Shown here piece after piece: positions 37,240 through 49,487 of a DNA stretch of 64,000 nt. How positions within the stretch are numbered: the stretch's first letter is position 1; each line of letters starts with the position of its first letter. The notes under the pieces are model-generated. The model did not search any database and had not been told where the DNA came from. It was given only the letters and a program-made list of their open reading frames with translations. Origin of the DNA: Microbotryomycetes sp. JL201 (lineage: Eukaryota > Basidiomycota > Microbotryomycetes); NCBI GenBank assembly GCA_033819885.1, contig JAQYUZ010000039.1:102138-166137 (forward strand), written 5' to 3'. The translations under genes and the position numbers were made by a program.

Positions 37240-37384
37240 GGGTGAGGTCAAGTCTCGAGGCACAAGTGGGGGGTTCGCGTCATGAGCCCCCTGTCATAAA
37301 GTCCGCGGGGTCGGTGAGCAAGACTCCTCCGGATGTTGCCTCGCGTGTCGAGCTGGCCAAAGATTTCAGACGACCAGCAGAGCA

Positions 37385-38484
37385 ATGACTTCAAGATTGA
37401 TCGTCTTTCATACTGTGCGATCTGTTGCACTTTTGTTGCGCGGACTGGCAGTCTTGTTTGATGTCGTGCGTGTTTTGACTCTGGCTCTCGACTCGGGCGT
37501 CAAAGGTATCTACACGGCTTGCAACACCGGCAGTCTCAGGCTCAAGAACACAAAGTTCGCCTCTCACGAGTGGAAATTCCAGGGCAAATCGCCAGCAACT
37601 ACGGATGTGAAAGCGCCATGGCAAGTCAGAATGAACGCCGTTGGGCGAGCTTGTTTGAACGGACTGAATTTATCGGTTGGCTACGTGATCGAGTGCATCG
37701 AGATGATTTTTGGCTATTATCCTCAGCATGTCATGCGTACATCTCGCAGCTTCTGTCGTGTAACACCTAAGCTGGGTCACTGATGACCCTTCGCTCACAG
37801 CCAAAACCAAACCTATCGAGCTGCAACATATCAAACCGACGTCGCCTACGCGCCCGGCATTGTCATCAACACGCTCCTTGCCTCTGCCTGGCCCGGCATC
37901 ACCACAGTCCCCGTCGACATCCTTTGTTCTCAAACAAGCTCGAATCGTCCAACTTCGTCAGAAAATCGCTGCTGAAAAGGCTCGCAAGTCGGCATTGAAT
38001 GGTACTCAGTCATTGAACATCAGCTTCTGGGCGTCTCCTCGACAACCAAGGTTTGCAGGTATGTAATTGCCTTTCGTGTTTGATCGCGTGACTGTCATGT
38101 TGACTTGAAGTCGAGGCGGGAAAGCGGTCTCGGCAGGGTATTCGCCTCTGTCGACCCCTACTTCCGCTCATCAGAGTTTCTTCTATGGTCAGCTGGTCCA
38201 GATTGTTTCGTGATACAAGCGACGAGCTGATTGTTTTCAAATAGGCGTTGACGACACGGGTGACGACTGGGCTTACCGGCGGGGTCTTTGAGGACGTACA
38301 AGTCACGAATTTGCAATCAATTGCTTCTCTTTTACTTCTTCTAGCTTGCTCATCCGCTGCAACCGTAAGAAAGCTACGCGCTGATGTTGGACGATCAAAG
38401 CTGAGGACAGGCAAAATCTTACAACAATCACGTCAAAGTGGAGTCATCCAGACGGAGAAACAAGAAAATGAGAACCGTCTCTAG
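37385..38484 (+). CDS. Unknown protein with N-terminal hydrophobic segments
   Basis: Four exons (introns 37737-37800, 38059-38110, 38188-38244) give 308 residues. Residues 1-~40 are hydrophobic and amphipathic (VALLLRGLAVLFDVVRVL), as in a membrane anchor or mitochondrial signal. The middle is Pro/Ser-rich (TSPTRPALSS), followed by a basic helix IVQLRQKIAAEKARKS. The C-terminal exon has a hydrophobic patch SIASLLLLLACSS and a charged tail. No family recognised. Its TAG stop (38482-38484) abuts the stop of IMP4 on the other strand. It shares a 145-bp divergent promoter with the CAP gene. Confidence 0.65.
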
Positions 38485-39921
38485 CTAGAGCATATTCTTC
38501 TTGCGTCCTGTCCTTGTGTAAGCTCGCAATTGCCACTCGCTGTCGGCTTCCGTCTGCTCAATCGTGCCCTGCCTAATCTCGAACGCTGCACGTCCTCGGG
38601 ATCAATTTGATTCCAGCTGACGAGGATGAGAAGACTTACGTCTCATTTCGAATCGAGGACCGACTTCGGCCAGTTGAACTTCTTTGTGAGAAGTTTTAAC
38701 AAAGACATGATGTCTGGATAGATTAATGTCAGCGAGGAGCAAAGGTGGTGGGAGTTGTGGAGCTGACCTGAACGAGATAAAGTCGCCTTCGTTGACGAAC
38801 GTCATTGTCCGCTTGGCGTCTTCTCTGCAAGTGCCGCCAAACAGACGTTAGCTTGAAAATGCTAGACGGCGAGACGAGCAAGTCGACCGACTTTGGCACA
38901 GGGAAGCAGTACTTCAACACATCCCGTATCCGCTGGCCGAGTTTTGAGCCGAATCCCTCAAAGATGAGGCTAAATTCGGATAAATTGAAACGTCAGGCGA
39001 GCTCGTCTATTACCTGACCATCAAACTCACTGAGGATATTGCTCAGAGACTGTCGCTTGTTGCACGCCTTCGAGACTGTGCCTCAGCACGACGTTGTTTA
39101 ATGTGAACAGCACCGTGGGACCGTGCGGAAAGTGACTGATCATCATGGCGTCGGGCACGCCTCGATGCTCGTGCAGAACGATCAAGTCTGTTATATTGTT
39201 TGTCCGGCACGCATCCGCAAGTTCTTTCATCACGTAGTTACCGCGGTTGATGCGTGTCGCTCCGGGAAAGCACAATCGCATTTCCTGTGGAGGTGCCATG
39301 AAACGCAGATTAGTTGACGCATGACAGCAATGAATGTCGGTCGACCGGTACCTTTGCAAACTGCGCAAGTTTCGACGAAGGGTCGCGCGAAGTCGTGATG
39401 AGCACGCGGGGGTCATCGATGCCAGCTTGAGCGTATTCGTCGTCGATGTGAGTCTGGGGATCTGTTCAATTCCGTAAGCAGCGGCGTGTCAGCATGTTTT
39501 GCAGAGGCGCAGGGGCCTGTGCGCGACATGGCGAGGTCTGTGTTGGACATCCTGTCGAGCAGCGATGCTTGATCACAATATAAATGACGCTTTACTGATT
39601 CACATGACCGGCCATGTCGTCTCTGTTGTCCTGAATCGCGGGCGGCCGGATGCGTCCTTTTTGAAAGCGCGACTGACCAGATTGAGCGGCATCCATGCGC
39701 TGCTCGCGCTCGCCAACTTCTTGTCCACGAGGCACCTGTTTGCCCTTGGCAAGCAGCTCCTTGACGCGCTGCTTGCGATCAAAGATCTGCCGCTCTTTCT
39801 GCTCGAGCGACTTTTGGTACAAAAACTCGCGCCGCAACCGTGTCTGACGTCGCAGCTAGACAGCAGAAAGTGTTTTCAGTACCGTGCAATCATCTTTTGG
39901 GTGGCCAGCGGAGCTCACCAT
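38485..39921 (-). CDS. IMP4: U3 snoRNP protein Imp4 (Brix domain)
   Basis: Eight exons add to 284 residues, close to the yeast protein. Introns: 39856-39918, 39462-39677, 39285-39351, 38970-39030, 38825-38891, 38714-38767, 38586-38639. Imp4 works with U3 snoRNA in 18S rRNA processing. Exon 1 is the ATG alone (39919-39921), followed by the expected [18 protein letters not shown]. The Brix domain shows [84 protein letters not shown] and FISFRHHVF. The C-terminal [16 protein letters not shown] and [16 protein letters not shown] is diagnostic. Every junction restores conserved sequence. The second intron, 216 nt, is long for this genome. Confidence 0.95.
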
Positions 39922-40242
39922 TGTCTTTGTGCAAGGGGCACGGGCAATCTTCGGCGATCCTGCGCCGAACGGCCCAAGGAAACAGGGGGCGTATATGCAC
40001 ACTTGTTCACGACCGGGAAGGTCCCGCGCACCCTTTCCAGTACGCTAAGCTTTCTCGAGAGAAGCCTACAGTCCTCCTGTTGCCCTATTACCCTGTGACA
40101 TATCTGTGCCCGATGGCTCCTGAGACAGCCTGCGCCTCGGCTGAGAGGCTCCTGTTCGATCACAAATGAATACCCGTCCTTTCGGGAAGCACCCAAGCTC
40201 ATCCCTTGCCTTCCATCTTTCACCGGATCAGCTGGTTCGACC
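39922..40242. promoter_or_regulatory. Divergent promoter of IMP4 and the 40.2-kb gene
   Basis: 321 bp between two divergent start codons; no distinct element recognised. Confidence 0.45.
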
Positions 40243-42962
40243 ATGAAGGCTAAACCAAAGTCAGCGCCCGAGCTCGGCCAGGCCGCGTATTCTCGAAGCG
40301 CAGCCACGACACTGCACGTCTTGTTCGTCGGATCGATCCTTTCTGACGCCGCGATCTGTGGACTGGCCGCTTTCTTGTACCTGCACCCTGTGTGGCTGTC
40401 GAAAGATCCAGACTTGCAGCAATGGTACAGCAGATTGCCTGCACTGGCAAGCATTATCGGGTCAGTTTGGCCGCAAACAGAGAAACGGTCTGCAGCTCGA
40501 AGTTCAGCGGGCACTCGATTCATTTCTTTCTTTCGACGCACTCAGATCCGCCGTCACGGGCCTTAACAGCTGGTGTCTCACATTGATCATCACTGCCCGG
40601 GCCAAACGTCTGGTCTTGGGTCCAGGAGTTACGCTCGGCAAGGTGAGTGCCCGAGCGCTAGAGACTATCCGTGCACGGGCTCATTAAGCACACCGACCCT
40701 CGCATGACTCTAGCTCGAAGCGTACACGCAAATTGCCATGGGTGGCTACCCGCGCGGCTTCAACTTCTTGGTCGTGTTTGCGTTGGCTTTGATGGCCATC
40801 AAGCCATTCATCGGAACCGCCATCGTTCAAACGTTTACGCCAACACTTGTCATTGATGACGTCAATGTAGCGGCACCTTATGTATCGTTTGCAGCTTCCT
40901 CTTTTCCGAATGGCCAGCCAGACATTGTAAGTCGGAACGCGGTCTACCCGGATTCCATCAGTATTAAACGAGACCGTTCATGGCGTGAACTTTGCCCTCT
41001 TTTGCTCAGCAATGTGAATATGGTAAGACTCCTGGCTCCTAACCCGGTCTTTGCGTTCCGTGCTCAATTATCCTTGTGCTGTGTCCAGGCCAAACTTATG
41101 GGTGCAAGTCCTCTCTCTCCCGGTTGAGCTTTACGACTCCTACTGATGAGAGCTGTTGTCTGGAACAGATGGATTCAACTGTCCGATCAACAACGAATTT
41201 GGCTCGATCTACGACGCTGGTATCCAAACCTTTACCGATACGATACCTGAGAACTATACGCGGCTCGGGTGAGTCTGGAATGCATGTCAGAGATGCTCTC
41301 ACCTGATTCGAAGCTCATTTGAGCCCGTGCTTTTAGCGTGTCATACCCGAACGATCTCTCGGGCATCTCTGGCGCTATCTCGGTCCTGGCAACCGATTCA
41401 GTTCGAGCTCTTGTAGGATCCGAGACGGCGGTGCCTTCGCCTTTGGACGTCATGAAAGTTTGTGTACCTCGAGCCGTGATTGAAACGACTTGTTCGCCGA
41501 CGTTGAGAGCCGGTTACTCGGTTGAGGCGTTCAGAACCGATTTAGGCCTGACGCAACCGGCGGGCATTACCAATTTCACTTTGTTCAGGAACGGGGAAGC
41601 TATCGCTTCAGACACATTTCCTGACTACACGCACGGGTCTCTTGTCGTGTTTGGTCGACGTGAGCCGACTCTCGGAGGCATGTCTTCGATCTTTATCATC
41701 AACACTGGCAACTATAATCAAGACCTTGGCTCGGCAACGATCGAGTGCAACGTAACTGCGACAGAGCAGCATATTCCGATAAGGATTATTGGTGGTACCA
41801 GTGTCGTTTTGTCAAGTGATTTCGGTTGTTTGCAATCGGATCAACCTTCGGCTGAATGGTTGCCTCATTTAACGTTTTTGTCCCAGGTGAGCATGCCCTG
41901 TGTAGCTGACAGAGTCTTTGCTTGTTGACATGGTCGGATGTAGATGGTGTTGCAAAAGCAGCAAGGTCAAGACGGTCGGTTGGAATCTGTCATGCTTTTT
42001 CAACCAAACGAGACTGTCACCAGGATCGAAAAACTGCAAGAAGCCATCACCCGCATGGTGTCCGTTGGTGTGCGTTTCCCGGCCAGAGGTTCGGATCGGT
42101 TCCGCGTTGCGCTGAACGTGTTTTGATCTTTCACACAGGCGACGGAAATGTATGCCAATTTATATGCTCAGCTCTCGAACTCGTCCTCGACTGCCGCATA
42201 TCCGCGTGACTTGTATTACTATGGCACGCCACGTCTGCGTCTCGGCAACGCCACTTGGGTCAGTCATGCTTTTCCTTTTATTTATTTTTCGCACGCTGAG
42301 GTGGACGTGATCGCGACTGATCTGGTTTGCGCGTGGACAGGAATCGCTGTTGTTTTTGCTGGCACCGGCATTTTTCATGGGTTTGTTGTCAGTCGGCTGG
42401 CTCTGTTGGGGACTGACGGGTGCGGGCTGCCTCAAGTTTGATCCGCTCAATGTGAGTTGATCTGCAAGTCTGTGGTCGTGTTGCTCCAGGGACTGACGGA
42501 TTATGGACTATTCTCATTGCGGGCGGAACTTAGAATGCTGCAACTGCTATTGCTGGTATGAACTCGTTTGACGTACCGCCAGAGATTCGTGAAGAATGCG
42601 TCGCCGACATGGACCGGTTGACGAAACGGACCAGTCATCTGCGGTTCCGCTACGCTGTCAATCCACGCGAGCCTTCAATCGTCGGATTGACGGCCGACCC
42701 GTTGGCACCTCCGCTCGACAGAACGCGGGATCGAAAAAGCTTGTTTGGTTCGTCGGCGAGTGTCAGGTCTGGCGTTCCGTCAATGCAATTTGGGCCCTTG
42801 TCACCTAGTTCCACTTCACCCGGTGGATTCACGTTTGACAAAGATCCGTCCGTCACACCTACTGGTGTGTACTATCAACCTTCGCCACCTGCAACGACCA
42901 CGACCACGACGGGTTACGCGCCAGTAGCGCCTTACAACTATCAATCGCCAGTGCAGTACTAG
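40243..42962 (+). CDS. Unknown integral membrane protein with large ectodomain
   Basis: About 676 residues in nine exons. Clear introns: 40643-40713, 40927-41009, 41023-41168, 41269-41336, 41887-41943, 42070-42138, 42259-42340 and 42452-42533. One more intron lies between 40425 and 40495 but its sites are unresolved: 40465-40495 (31 nt) and 40425-40482 (58 nt) both keep the frame. Exon 41010-41022 is a 13-nt microexon. There are N-terminal helices (HVLFVGSILSDAAICGLAAF; NFLVVFALALMAIKPFIG), a ~400-residue domain with Cys and many N-glycosylation sites (NYTR, NFT, NVTAT, NETVT, NSSST), a C-terminal helix LLFLLAPAFFMGLLSVGWL, and a cytoplasmic Pro/Ser/Thr tail. No family recognised. Confidence 0.75.
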
Positions 42963-43393
42963 TCCGGATGACAGAAGACAGGAAGGGATTTGTGACCGAA
43001 AACAAGTATCGAATTGCCTTAATGAAACACAAACGCACGACAGAACGAGGACGACAGAGACGATCAAGGGCTGATTCAAGGGTTTCCTGTAGGGCTGCAA
43101 TCTGTGTGAGGGCGCTCGTTCGCGTGCGTACATACTCGACCTGTTTTGTGTATTGAAGCAGAGTGAAACGCAATCGAGCTAGTTGATCATGTTTAGTGGC
43201 GCGCGGGCGTGTGAATTTGCCCGTGTGGTTGACGCGGGCTAATGTGTATTAGCGGTCGTTGTAATCTGATTTCTCGATCGCCGCGTTCGGATTTGGTCGT
43301 TTGCCACACGCGATACCGGTGAGTGGCCAAGTGTGCCCACGGGGCCGGTGCCGATGATTCTGTCGCTGACGAGTGCATGAATAAGCAACAGGA
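42963..43393. other. Upstream region of the complex I 51-kDa gene
   Basis: 431 bp; no gene visible. Presumed 3' end of the preceding gene plus promoter. Confidence 0.45.
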
Positions 43394-45753
43394 ATGGCGT
43401 CTATCGTCAGTCGCCGCTCGGCTGCGGCCTTTGCCGCGCAAACAGCCACAGCGCTCAAGCACGCGCCGCGCTCTCTGGCGACACAGCATGTCAGGTCGTT
43501 GGCGACCGTGACTGACCAGGCTGCGAACCCTGTCAAGAGCCACGGCGGGCTGCGTGACGTTGATCGGATCTTCTCCAACGCGTACCAACGACACGACCAC
43601 GGCTTGAAGGGAGCTCAGGTGAGTGTGCATGCCTTCGCTCGGGGTCACTGGAAGTGTACGCTGCACCGCCCCGTGTCATGCGCTTGGCATGGGCTCAGTG
43701 TGGCAATGTGTTTTCTGGCGCGCGGTGGTTGGCTGGCCGCCCTCGCCGACTCGTCACAGGCAATCAGCGCCCGGCACTTGTCGATCGGGCAAGACACTTC
43801 ACTTTTGTTGGGCATAGCCTGCTCGTCAGACATGTCCTTCGACGCGGGACGTGCGCTGTCGGTGACACCAGACAGCGGGCGAGGTTCACTTGCTCGCTCG
43901 TCATAGCGTGCTGGGCAATCGGGTGCTCCTGCTCGTGCATACCCACTCCACCACACCTGTGACGTTCTACATCCTCTCGCCGACGCTCTCCTCCATCGCG
44001 GGCCCACGATCCCCGCAAACGCTCAGACACTGACGTAGGTCTCGTTCACCATCGACAGGCTCGCGGTGACTGGCACCGAACAAAAGATATCGTTCTCAAG
44101 GGCGATTCATGGATCATTCAACAGATCAAAGATTCAGGCCTGCGAGGTCGAGGTGGAGCAGGTTTCCCTTCCGGTGCGTACCTTGCCACACCTTGCTCGT
44201 GTCGTGTCGTAGGCTGACTCGAGTGCATGCGACAGGCCTCAAGTGGTCATTCATGAACAAGCCAGGATGGGAAAAGGATCCTCGACCGCGATACCTGGTC
44301 GTCAACGCCGACGAGGGCGAACCCGGCACTTGGTGAGCGGCGGAGAGCTTTGCAATAATTCAACAAGCCCGGCACTGATTCAACGCACCCCTCACTTTTA
44401 CAGCAAGGATCGCGAGATTATGCGCGGTGACCCACACAAACTCATCGAAGGCTGCCTCGTTGCCGGCCGCGCTATGAACGCAAACGCCGGTACGTTATCC
44501 GAAAGTGCCACGCTCAGCTTTTGACTGATCCGATCCGCTGGCCCGCTCAGCCTACATTTATATTCGCGGCGAGTTCTACATGGAATCGGACCATGTGCAA
44601 CAGGCCATTGACGAGGCGTACAAGGCGGGGCTCATTGGTAAAAACGCCTGCGGCTCTGGCTACGACTTTGACGTGTACTTGCACCGAGGAGCTGGCGCCT
44701 ATATTTGCGGCGAAGAGACGGCTTTGATCGAGTCGCTCGAGGGCAAGCAAGGCAAGCCTCGGTTGAAGCCTCCGTTCCCGGCAGATGTTGGCTTGTTTGG
44801 TTGCCCGACGACCGTGGCAAACGTCGAGACTGTCGCTGTTGCACCGACCATCATCCGACGTGGTCCTCAATGGTTCAACTCGTTTGGCCGTGACCGCAAC
44901 TCTGGAACGAAACTGTTTTGCATTTCCGGACACGTCAACACGCCTTGTGTTGTCGAAGAAGAAATGTCGATTCCTTTGCAAGAGTTGATCGAAAAGCACT
45001 GCGGCGGCGTTCGAGGTGGTTGGGACAACTTGCTCGGCATCGTGCCCGGTGGATCGTCCGTGCCCATCCTGCCTAAGAACTTGTGCGAAGAGGCACTGTA
45101 AGGGTATTCATCTCTTCAGATGGACGGACGTCTCGCTGACCTCGTATGCGCTGCGCTCGACAGCATGGACTTTGATTCTCTGCGCGACCTCCAGTCTGGT
45201 CTTGGCACAGGTGCCGTGATTGTCATGAACAAGGAGACAGACGTCATTCGTGCCATTGCACGATTTGCCAAGGTCAGCAGAACCGATATTTTCATGCATG
45301 CTCGTTCACATTGAGCTGACTGTTTCCACAGTTCTACAAACACGAGTCGTGCGGTCAATGCACACCTTGCCGCGAAGGCACGACCTGGCTCGAGAAGATG
45401 ATGGACCGCATGGTCGTTGGTCGAGCTCACGAGCGTGAGATTGAGATGCTTCAAGAGTTGACGAAACAGATCGAAGGTCACACGATTTGCGCTCTGGGTG
45501 ACGCTGCCGCTTGGCCTGTCCAAGGATTGTTGAGACATTTCCGTGAGTTTTTGCTTTCTGAACTCGGGAATTCGTGGTAACTGAAAATGTGTTTGGTTGA
45601 ACAGGCCCCGAGGTCGAGGCTCGCATCGCTCAATACGCAGAAAAGAATGGTCAAGTCTTGTTTGGTGGACACCACAGGTCGTCGATCGACCCCTCGTTGG
45701 CAGTGCCACCCAATTTGGGCACTTCGTTGCCTTTCCCCTCGACAACGAACTAG
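43394..45753 (+). CDS. NDUFV1: NADH:ubiquinone oxidoreductase 51-kDa subunit (NDUFV1/NuoF)
   Basis: Eight exons (introns 43619-44058, 44174-44235, 44333-44403, 44490-44550, 45098-45163, 45273-45331, 45543-45604) give 512 residues. It is the flavoprotein of mitochondrial complex I that takes electrons from NADH through FMN to iron-sulfur cluster N3. An Arg/Ala/Ser-rich presequence covers ~1-35. The NADH/FMN site shows [13 protein letters not shown] and [12 protein letters not shown], then [13 protein letters not shown]. The 4Fe-4S ligands are CGQCTPC (~400-406) with a later Cys in HTICALGD (~446). The first intron, 440 nt, is about seven times the local norm. The protein fits the family's usual length and is certainly nuclear-encoded here. 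Confidence 0.97.
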
Positions 45754-45900
45754 ACTTGAGACGATTCTTGCTTGTTCCCTCTTTTTTTCATTGTAATTGT
45801 TAGCAACAGAGTGCAGATATCATGATCAATGATGATGTTCATTCTTATTGCTTGACTCTCGTTCTCTGCTCATTGCGTTCGCGTGGTCGCAACCCGATGC

Positions 45901-48900
45901 ATGACCATGCAACCATTCAAGAAGCCTCGCTTGGGCGTCAGCAGCAATACTGTTGATCAGACGAATGATGCTGTCTCTGCAGTAGACCACCGCGTAGCCG
46001 TCGACGCACGGGCCTCGTCAACGCGCGATTCTGCACCTCACGACGCTCATCGACCAACACTCGCGAGTCGTACGCGCGTCCATCGACCAAATAACATAGT
46101 TGACGCGTCCGTAAATTCGACCTCGACGTTTGGCGTGTCGACTCTTGGTCGACCACTGGAGCAACAAGACGGTGATGGGTTTGCAGACAACACTCGAAGC
46201 GATGTCATTTTAAACCAATTGATGAAGTTGCCAAAGGTGACCCAACCAGAAAAGAAACCTTTGAGGTTTCGGAAACAGGCCGCCAAAGATGAAGACATTG
46301 ACTGGGTGTTTAAAAGGGTCAGTCGAGCCATATCTGTCTCATGGACAGTGCGGGTGACATGCATATTGACCGTTCTGAACGCGGCGACAGACATTCATGA
46401 AGCGAGAGTACAAGGGACGACAGAGAGAAATCATGACCGCTTCGTTACAAGGTTCGGACGTGCTCGTGATTGCGCCAACCGGTATGGGCAAGAGTCTGTG
46501 TTTTCAGGTACCGGCAGTGGCAGAAAACCATGGCCTGACTGTCGTCGTCAGTCCGTTGCTTGGTACGCTGCAGACGCATGAGGGAAGTGGCCAACGTAGC
46601 TCACTTTTTGGCGCCTTTTTAAGCTTTGATGCACGATCAGGTAAATGCGCTACAAGCGCTTCATGTGCCATGTGCCATGCTGTCGAGCAAAGGCGACCGC
46701 GAAGAGCAAGCAATAGTCAGTCAAACCTAGCTCGCTGCTCAATCGCGCTGTCGCTCAGCTTCTTGTCCGGTGCCACTCAGATCATGGCAGACATGGCCTC
46801 TGGACATCCAAAGAATCGATTGTTGTATATCACGCCAGAGCGACTGTCGTCGGCCAACTTTCGGAAGCAGTTGAAAGTCTTGCATCGCAACAATGAATTA
46901 AACAGGCTCGTTGTCGACGAAGCGCACTGCATCAGTGAATGGGGTCACGACTTTCGGTGGGTAAAGTGGCAGATCTGCACGCGCGGATTGTGTGACTGAT
47001 GGCTCCGTGAGCAGCCCAGAGTATGCCAAATTGGGGTCTTTTCGAGCAGACTTTCCAAAGGTGCCCATCATGGCCCTGACTGCATCGGCTACTCCGACAG
47101 TTCAGGACGACATGTAAATGCTTCAGAGCTTTGTGATCGGTATCGGCCGCTGATCCGTTTCGAACAGCGTCAGCGAGCTTTGCTTGGACCCAGACCTTCT
47201 CTTTAAAGTAATCCATCCTTTCAATCGCCCAAATTTATTCTACGAGGTAAGCGTCTTTTCCGATCTGCGCGGGTCTCGCGCAGTCGTGCTGACTCGAGAG
47301 CTTTCTGCAGGTTCGTTACTTTTCCGAAACCCAAGATGGTCCGGATCACCGCCAATTCGACATTCTCTCATTCATCACAAAGACGGCCAATCGTTCGACA
47401 AAAGGCGATCGATCAATTCCGCTGAGCGGCATCATCTATTGTCGCACGAAGAAGACTTGCAACGCACTGGCTTCATTCTTGCGAAGCAAGGGTGTCTTGG
47501 CCGCTCCCTTTCATCGAGACCTGAAGGACTCTGAAGCCCAAATGTACCAAGCCAATTGGGTCAATAATCAGATTTTGGCTCAGCAAGGCAAAGCGAGGGT
47601 GGATTGTATCGTTGCGACGATCGCTTTTGGCATGGGCATCGACAAGAACGATTGTCGTTACGTCATCCATTACGACGTGCCTAAATCCTTTGAAGGGTAT
47701 TATCAGGAGACGGGTCGAGCCGGCAGGGACGGTCACACGGCGAGATGCGTTCTGTACTACTCAGCTGAAGACAAGGTTCGAATCAAAGAGCTCGTCAGAA
47801 AAACAATGTCGACGAGACAGAGGAGGGCGGATCACGGGTTTGGGTTGGTGCCGAGTCAGAGGGCGCCGGCGTCGATCGACGCTCTGCTCAAGTTTTGCGA
47901 AGAGGCGACCGTTTGTCGGCATATTGGCATTTGTGGGTCGGATGATCTTGCTCTTTCCTCGAGGGCAAGAGCTAACAAGAGGTGAATGCTAGGTCGATAC
48001 TTTGGTGAAAAAGTGACACCGGGCGACGCTGCAGAGTACTGCGCTCGTTTGTGCGACGTCTGCCGAGACTCGGCTCGCGTTTTAGAACGACGTAACAAGG
48101 GTCTCGTCGAGCTGGACTTTGCTGCGACCCAACGAGTCGAACGAGACGCTGCCAACGATGACGAGATTGATCGTGACGATTTCATGGGAACGCCGAGGGA
48201 CGTTGATGAACCTCCGAGCGATGCTGAGCAAGATGACGAGGTTGGCGGCGTTGTTGGTGCCAAGTTCAAAACAAGGGAAGGCTTCAGGTCGGCTTTGGTT
48301 CAGCGGGATCGAGACAAGGAGAGAGCTCACGCCATGGGCAAGCTCGTTGAAGCTCAAGAAGGGCAAGAGTCCCCGCCGTCGGCAGTGAGAGACGACCTTT
48401 CGGAGAATGTTCGTCAACCAGAACGGAAGAACGACCTTGTCATGCAAGCTCGAGACGAGAACTTGTTCTTGGAGGCGAGCAGCGACGGTGAAGAGCTGCC
48501 GTTGCCTGCTCAGGCCATGCCGACAACGGACGAGGTACTGGGTGATGCGGACAGCATACGTAAACCGACAGAAGGACCTATGGTCAATCGCGAAACCCAG
48601 ACGGGCAAGGCTCGCGATGACGAGTTGCCTTCCTTGTCGCAAGTGTTAATTGGCGCGGGTGATCGCCCCGTTGGACGAGCCGTCATTACCATTCCGGGTA
48701 CGTCAGATGATTATCGCAATGTTCAGTGCGCTCATGAACCTGTATCTACGCTGTAGCGCCTCTACCTGCTCCCGTGCCGACCAAGTTTATTCCACCACTA
48801 AGGTACCCAGCTCAGCAACCTGGTTACAAGCCTGACCAACATTTGAAGAATCGCAATGAGGACTCATGTGCGACCTGCGTCGAGTGCTCTGCAAATCGAG

Positions 48901-49487
48901 CTAACAATGAGTCGCTTCGCAGCCTCTGTCGGCGACGAACCTCCCAAAAAGATCACCATCATGCCAAGCGTATACGAAAAGAAGATTCCAATCGCGCTGC
49001 GTCAAGAACTCGTCATAAATCTTGTCAAATACCTGCAGCGGGCCATGTTGTCCAAGCACGGTTTCCGCTCTTCTTCGTCAGAGGAAGCGATTTGGCAGCA
49101 GCTTGGCGCTCAGTCTTTCGATCACGATGCGAGGTGAGTGGCTGACTCCGGACGTCCGGAAGTTGACTGTTGATCTGAAGCTATTGTAGGCGCACAGCGA
49201 TCCTTCACGCCGTCGTTGAACTTGAATCCGACTTGTTCTGGACGAGCGTGACGACAGCAGGTTACAAGCAATTTTCGGTTCGGCGCCAATCTGCCATCAA
49301 GAGTTTGATCTCGGCAGACGATCCTCTGCCGTTGTCTGTCGCCGAATGTGCCGGCAACGGGATGGTCATGTCGGTCGTGGACGCGCTCAAGCGGGCGGTG
49401 ATCGGTACCGCTCGAACGAACAAATCAAGGGGCAAAAGCAAGCAGAAGATGTCTAGTGATGACGCGGACGATATGACTTGCGCTTAG
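45901..49487 (+). CDS. RecQ-family DNA helicase
   Basis: Eleven exons add to 996 residues: introns 46318-46390, 46563-46623, 46716-46780, 46957-47014, 47114-47167, 47247-47310, 47933-47992, 48698-48756, 48803-48848 and 49134-49189. RecQ enzymes are 3'-5' helicases for recombination and replication repair. The helicase starts at ~140: YKGRQREIM, Walker A APTGMGKS (~170), VDEAHCISEWGHDFR (~273), ALTASATPTVQDD, HPFNRPNLFYEV, AFGMGIDK and QETGRAGRDG (~477). The zinc-binding module CRHIGICRYFGEK...CARLCDVCRD follows. The C-terminal ~430 residues are acidic and low-complexity, ending in a helical segment (KKIPIALRQELVINLV). No HRDC domain is evident, so the Sgs1/BLM type is not proven; a RECQL5-like or fungal-specific RecQ is equally possible. 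An in-frame ATG at 45907 could be the start. Confidence 0.92.

Noticed and set aside
41089-41101. A second microexon after 41088 in the 40.2-kb gene
   Set aside because: Including it breaks the frame into the next exon; skipping it gives a consistent reading.
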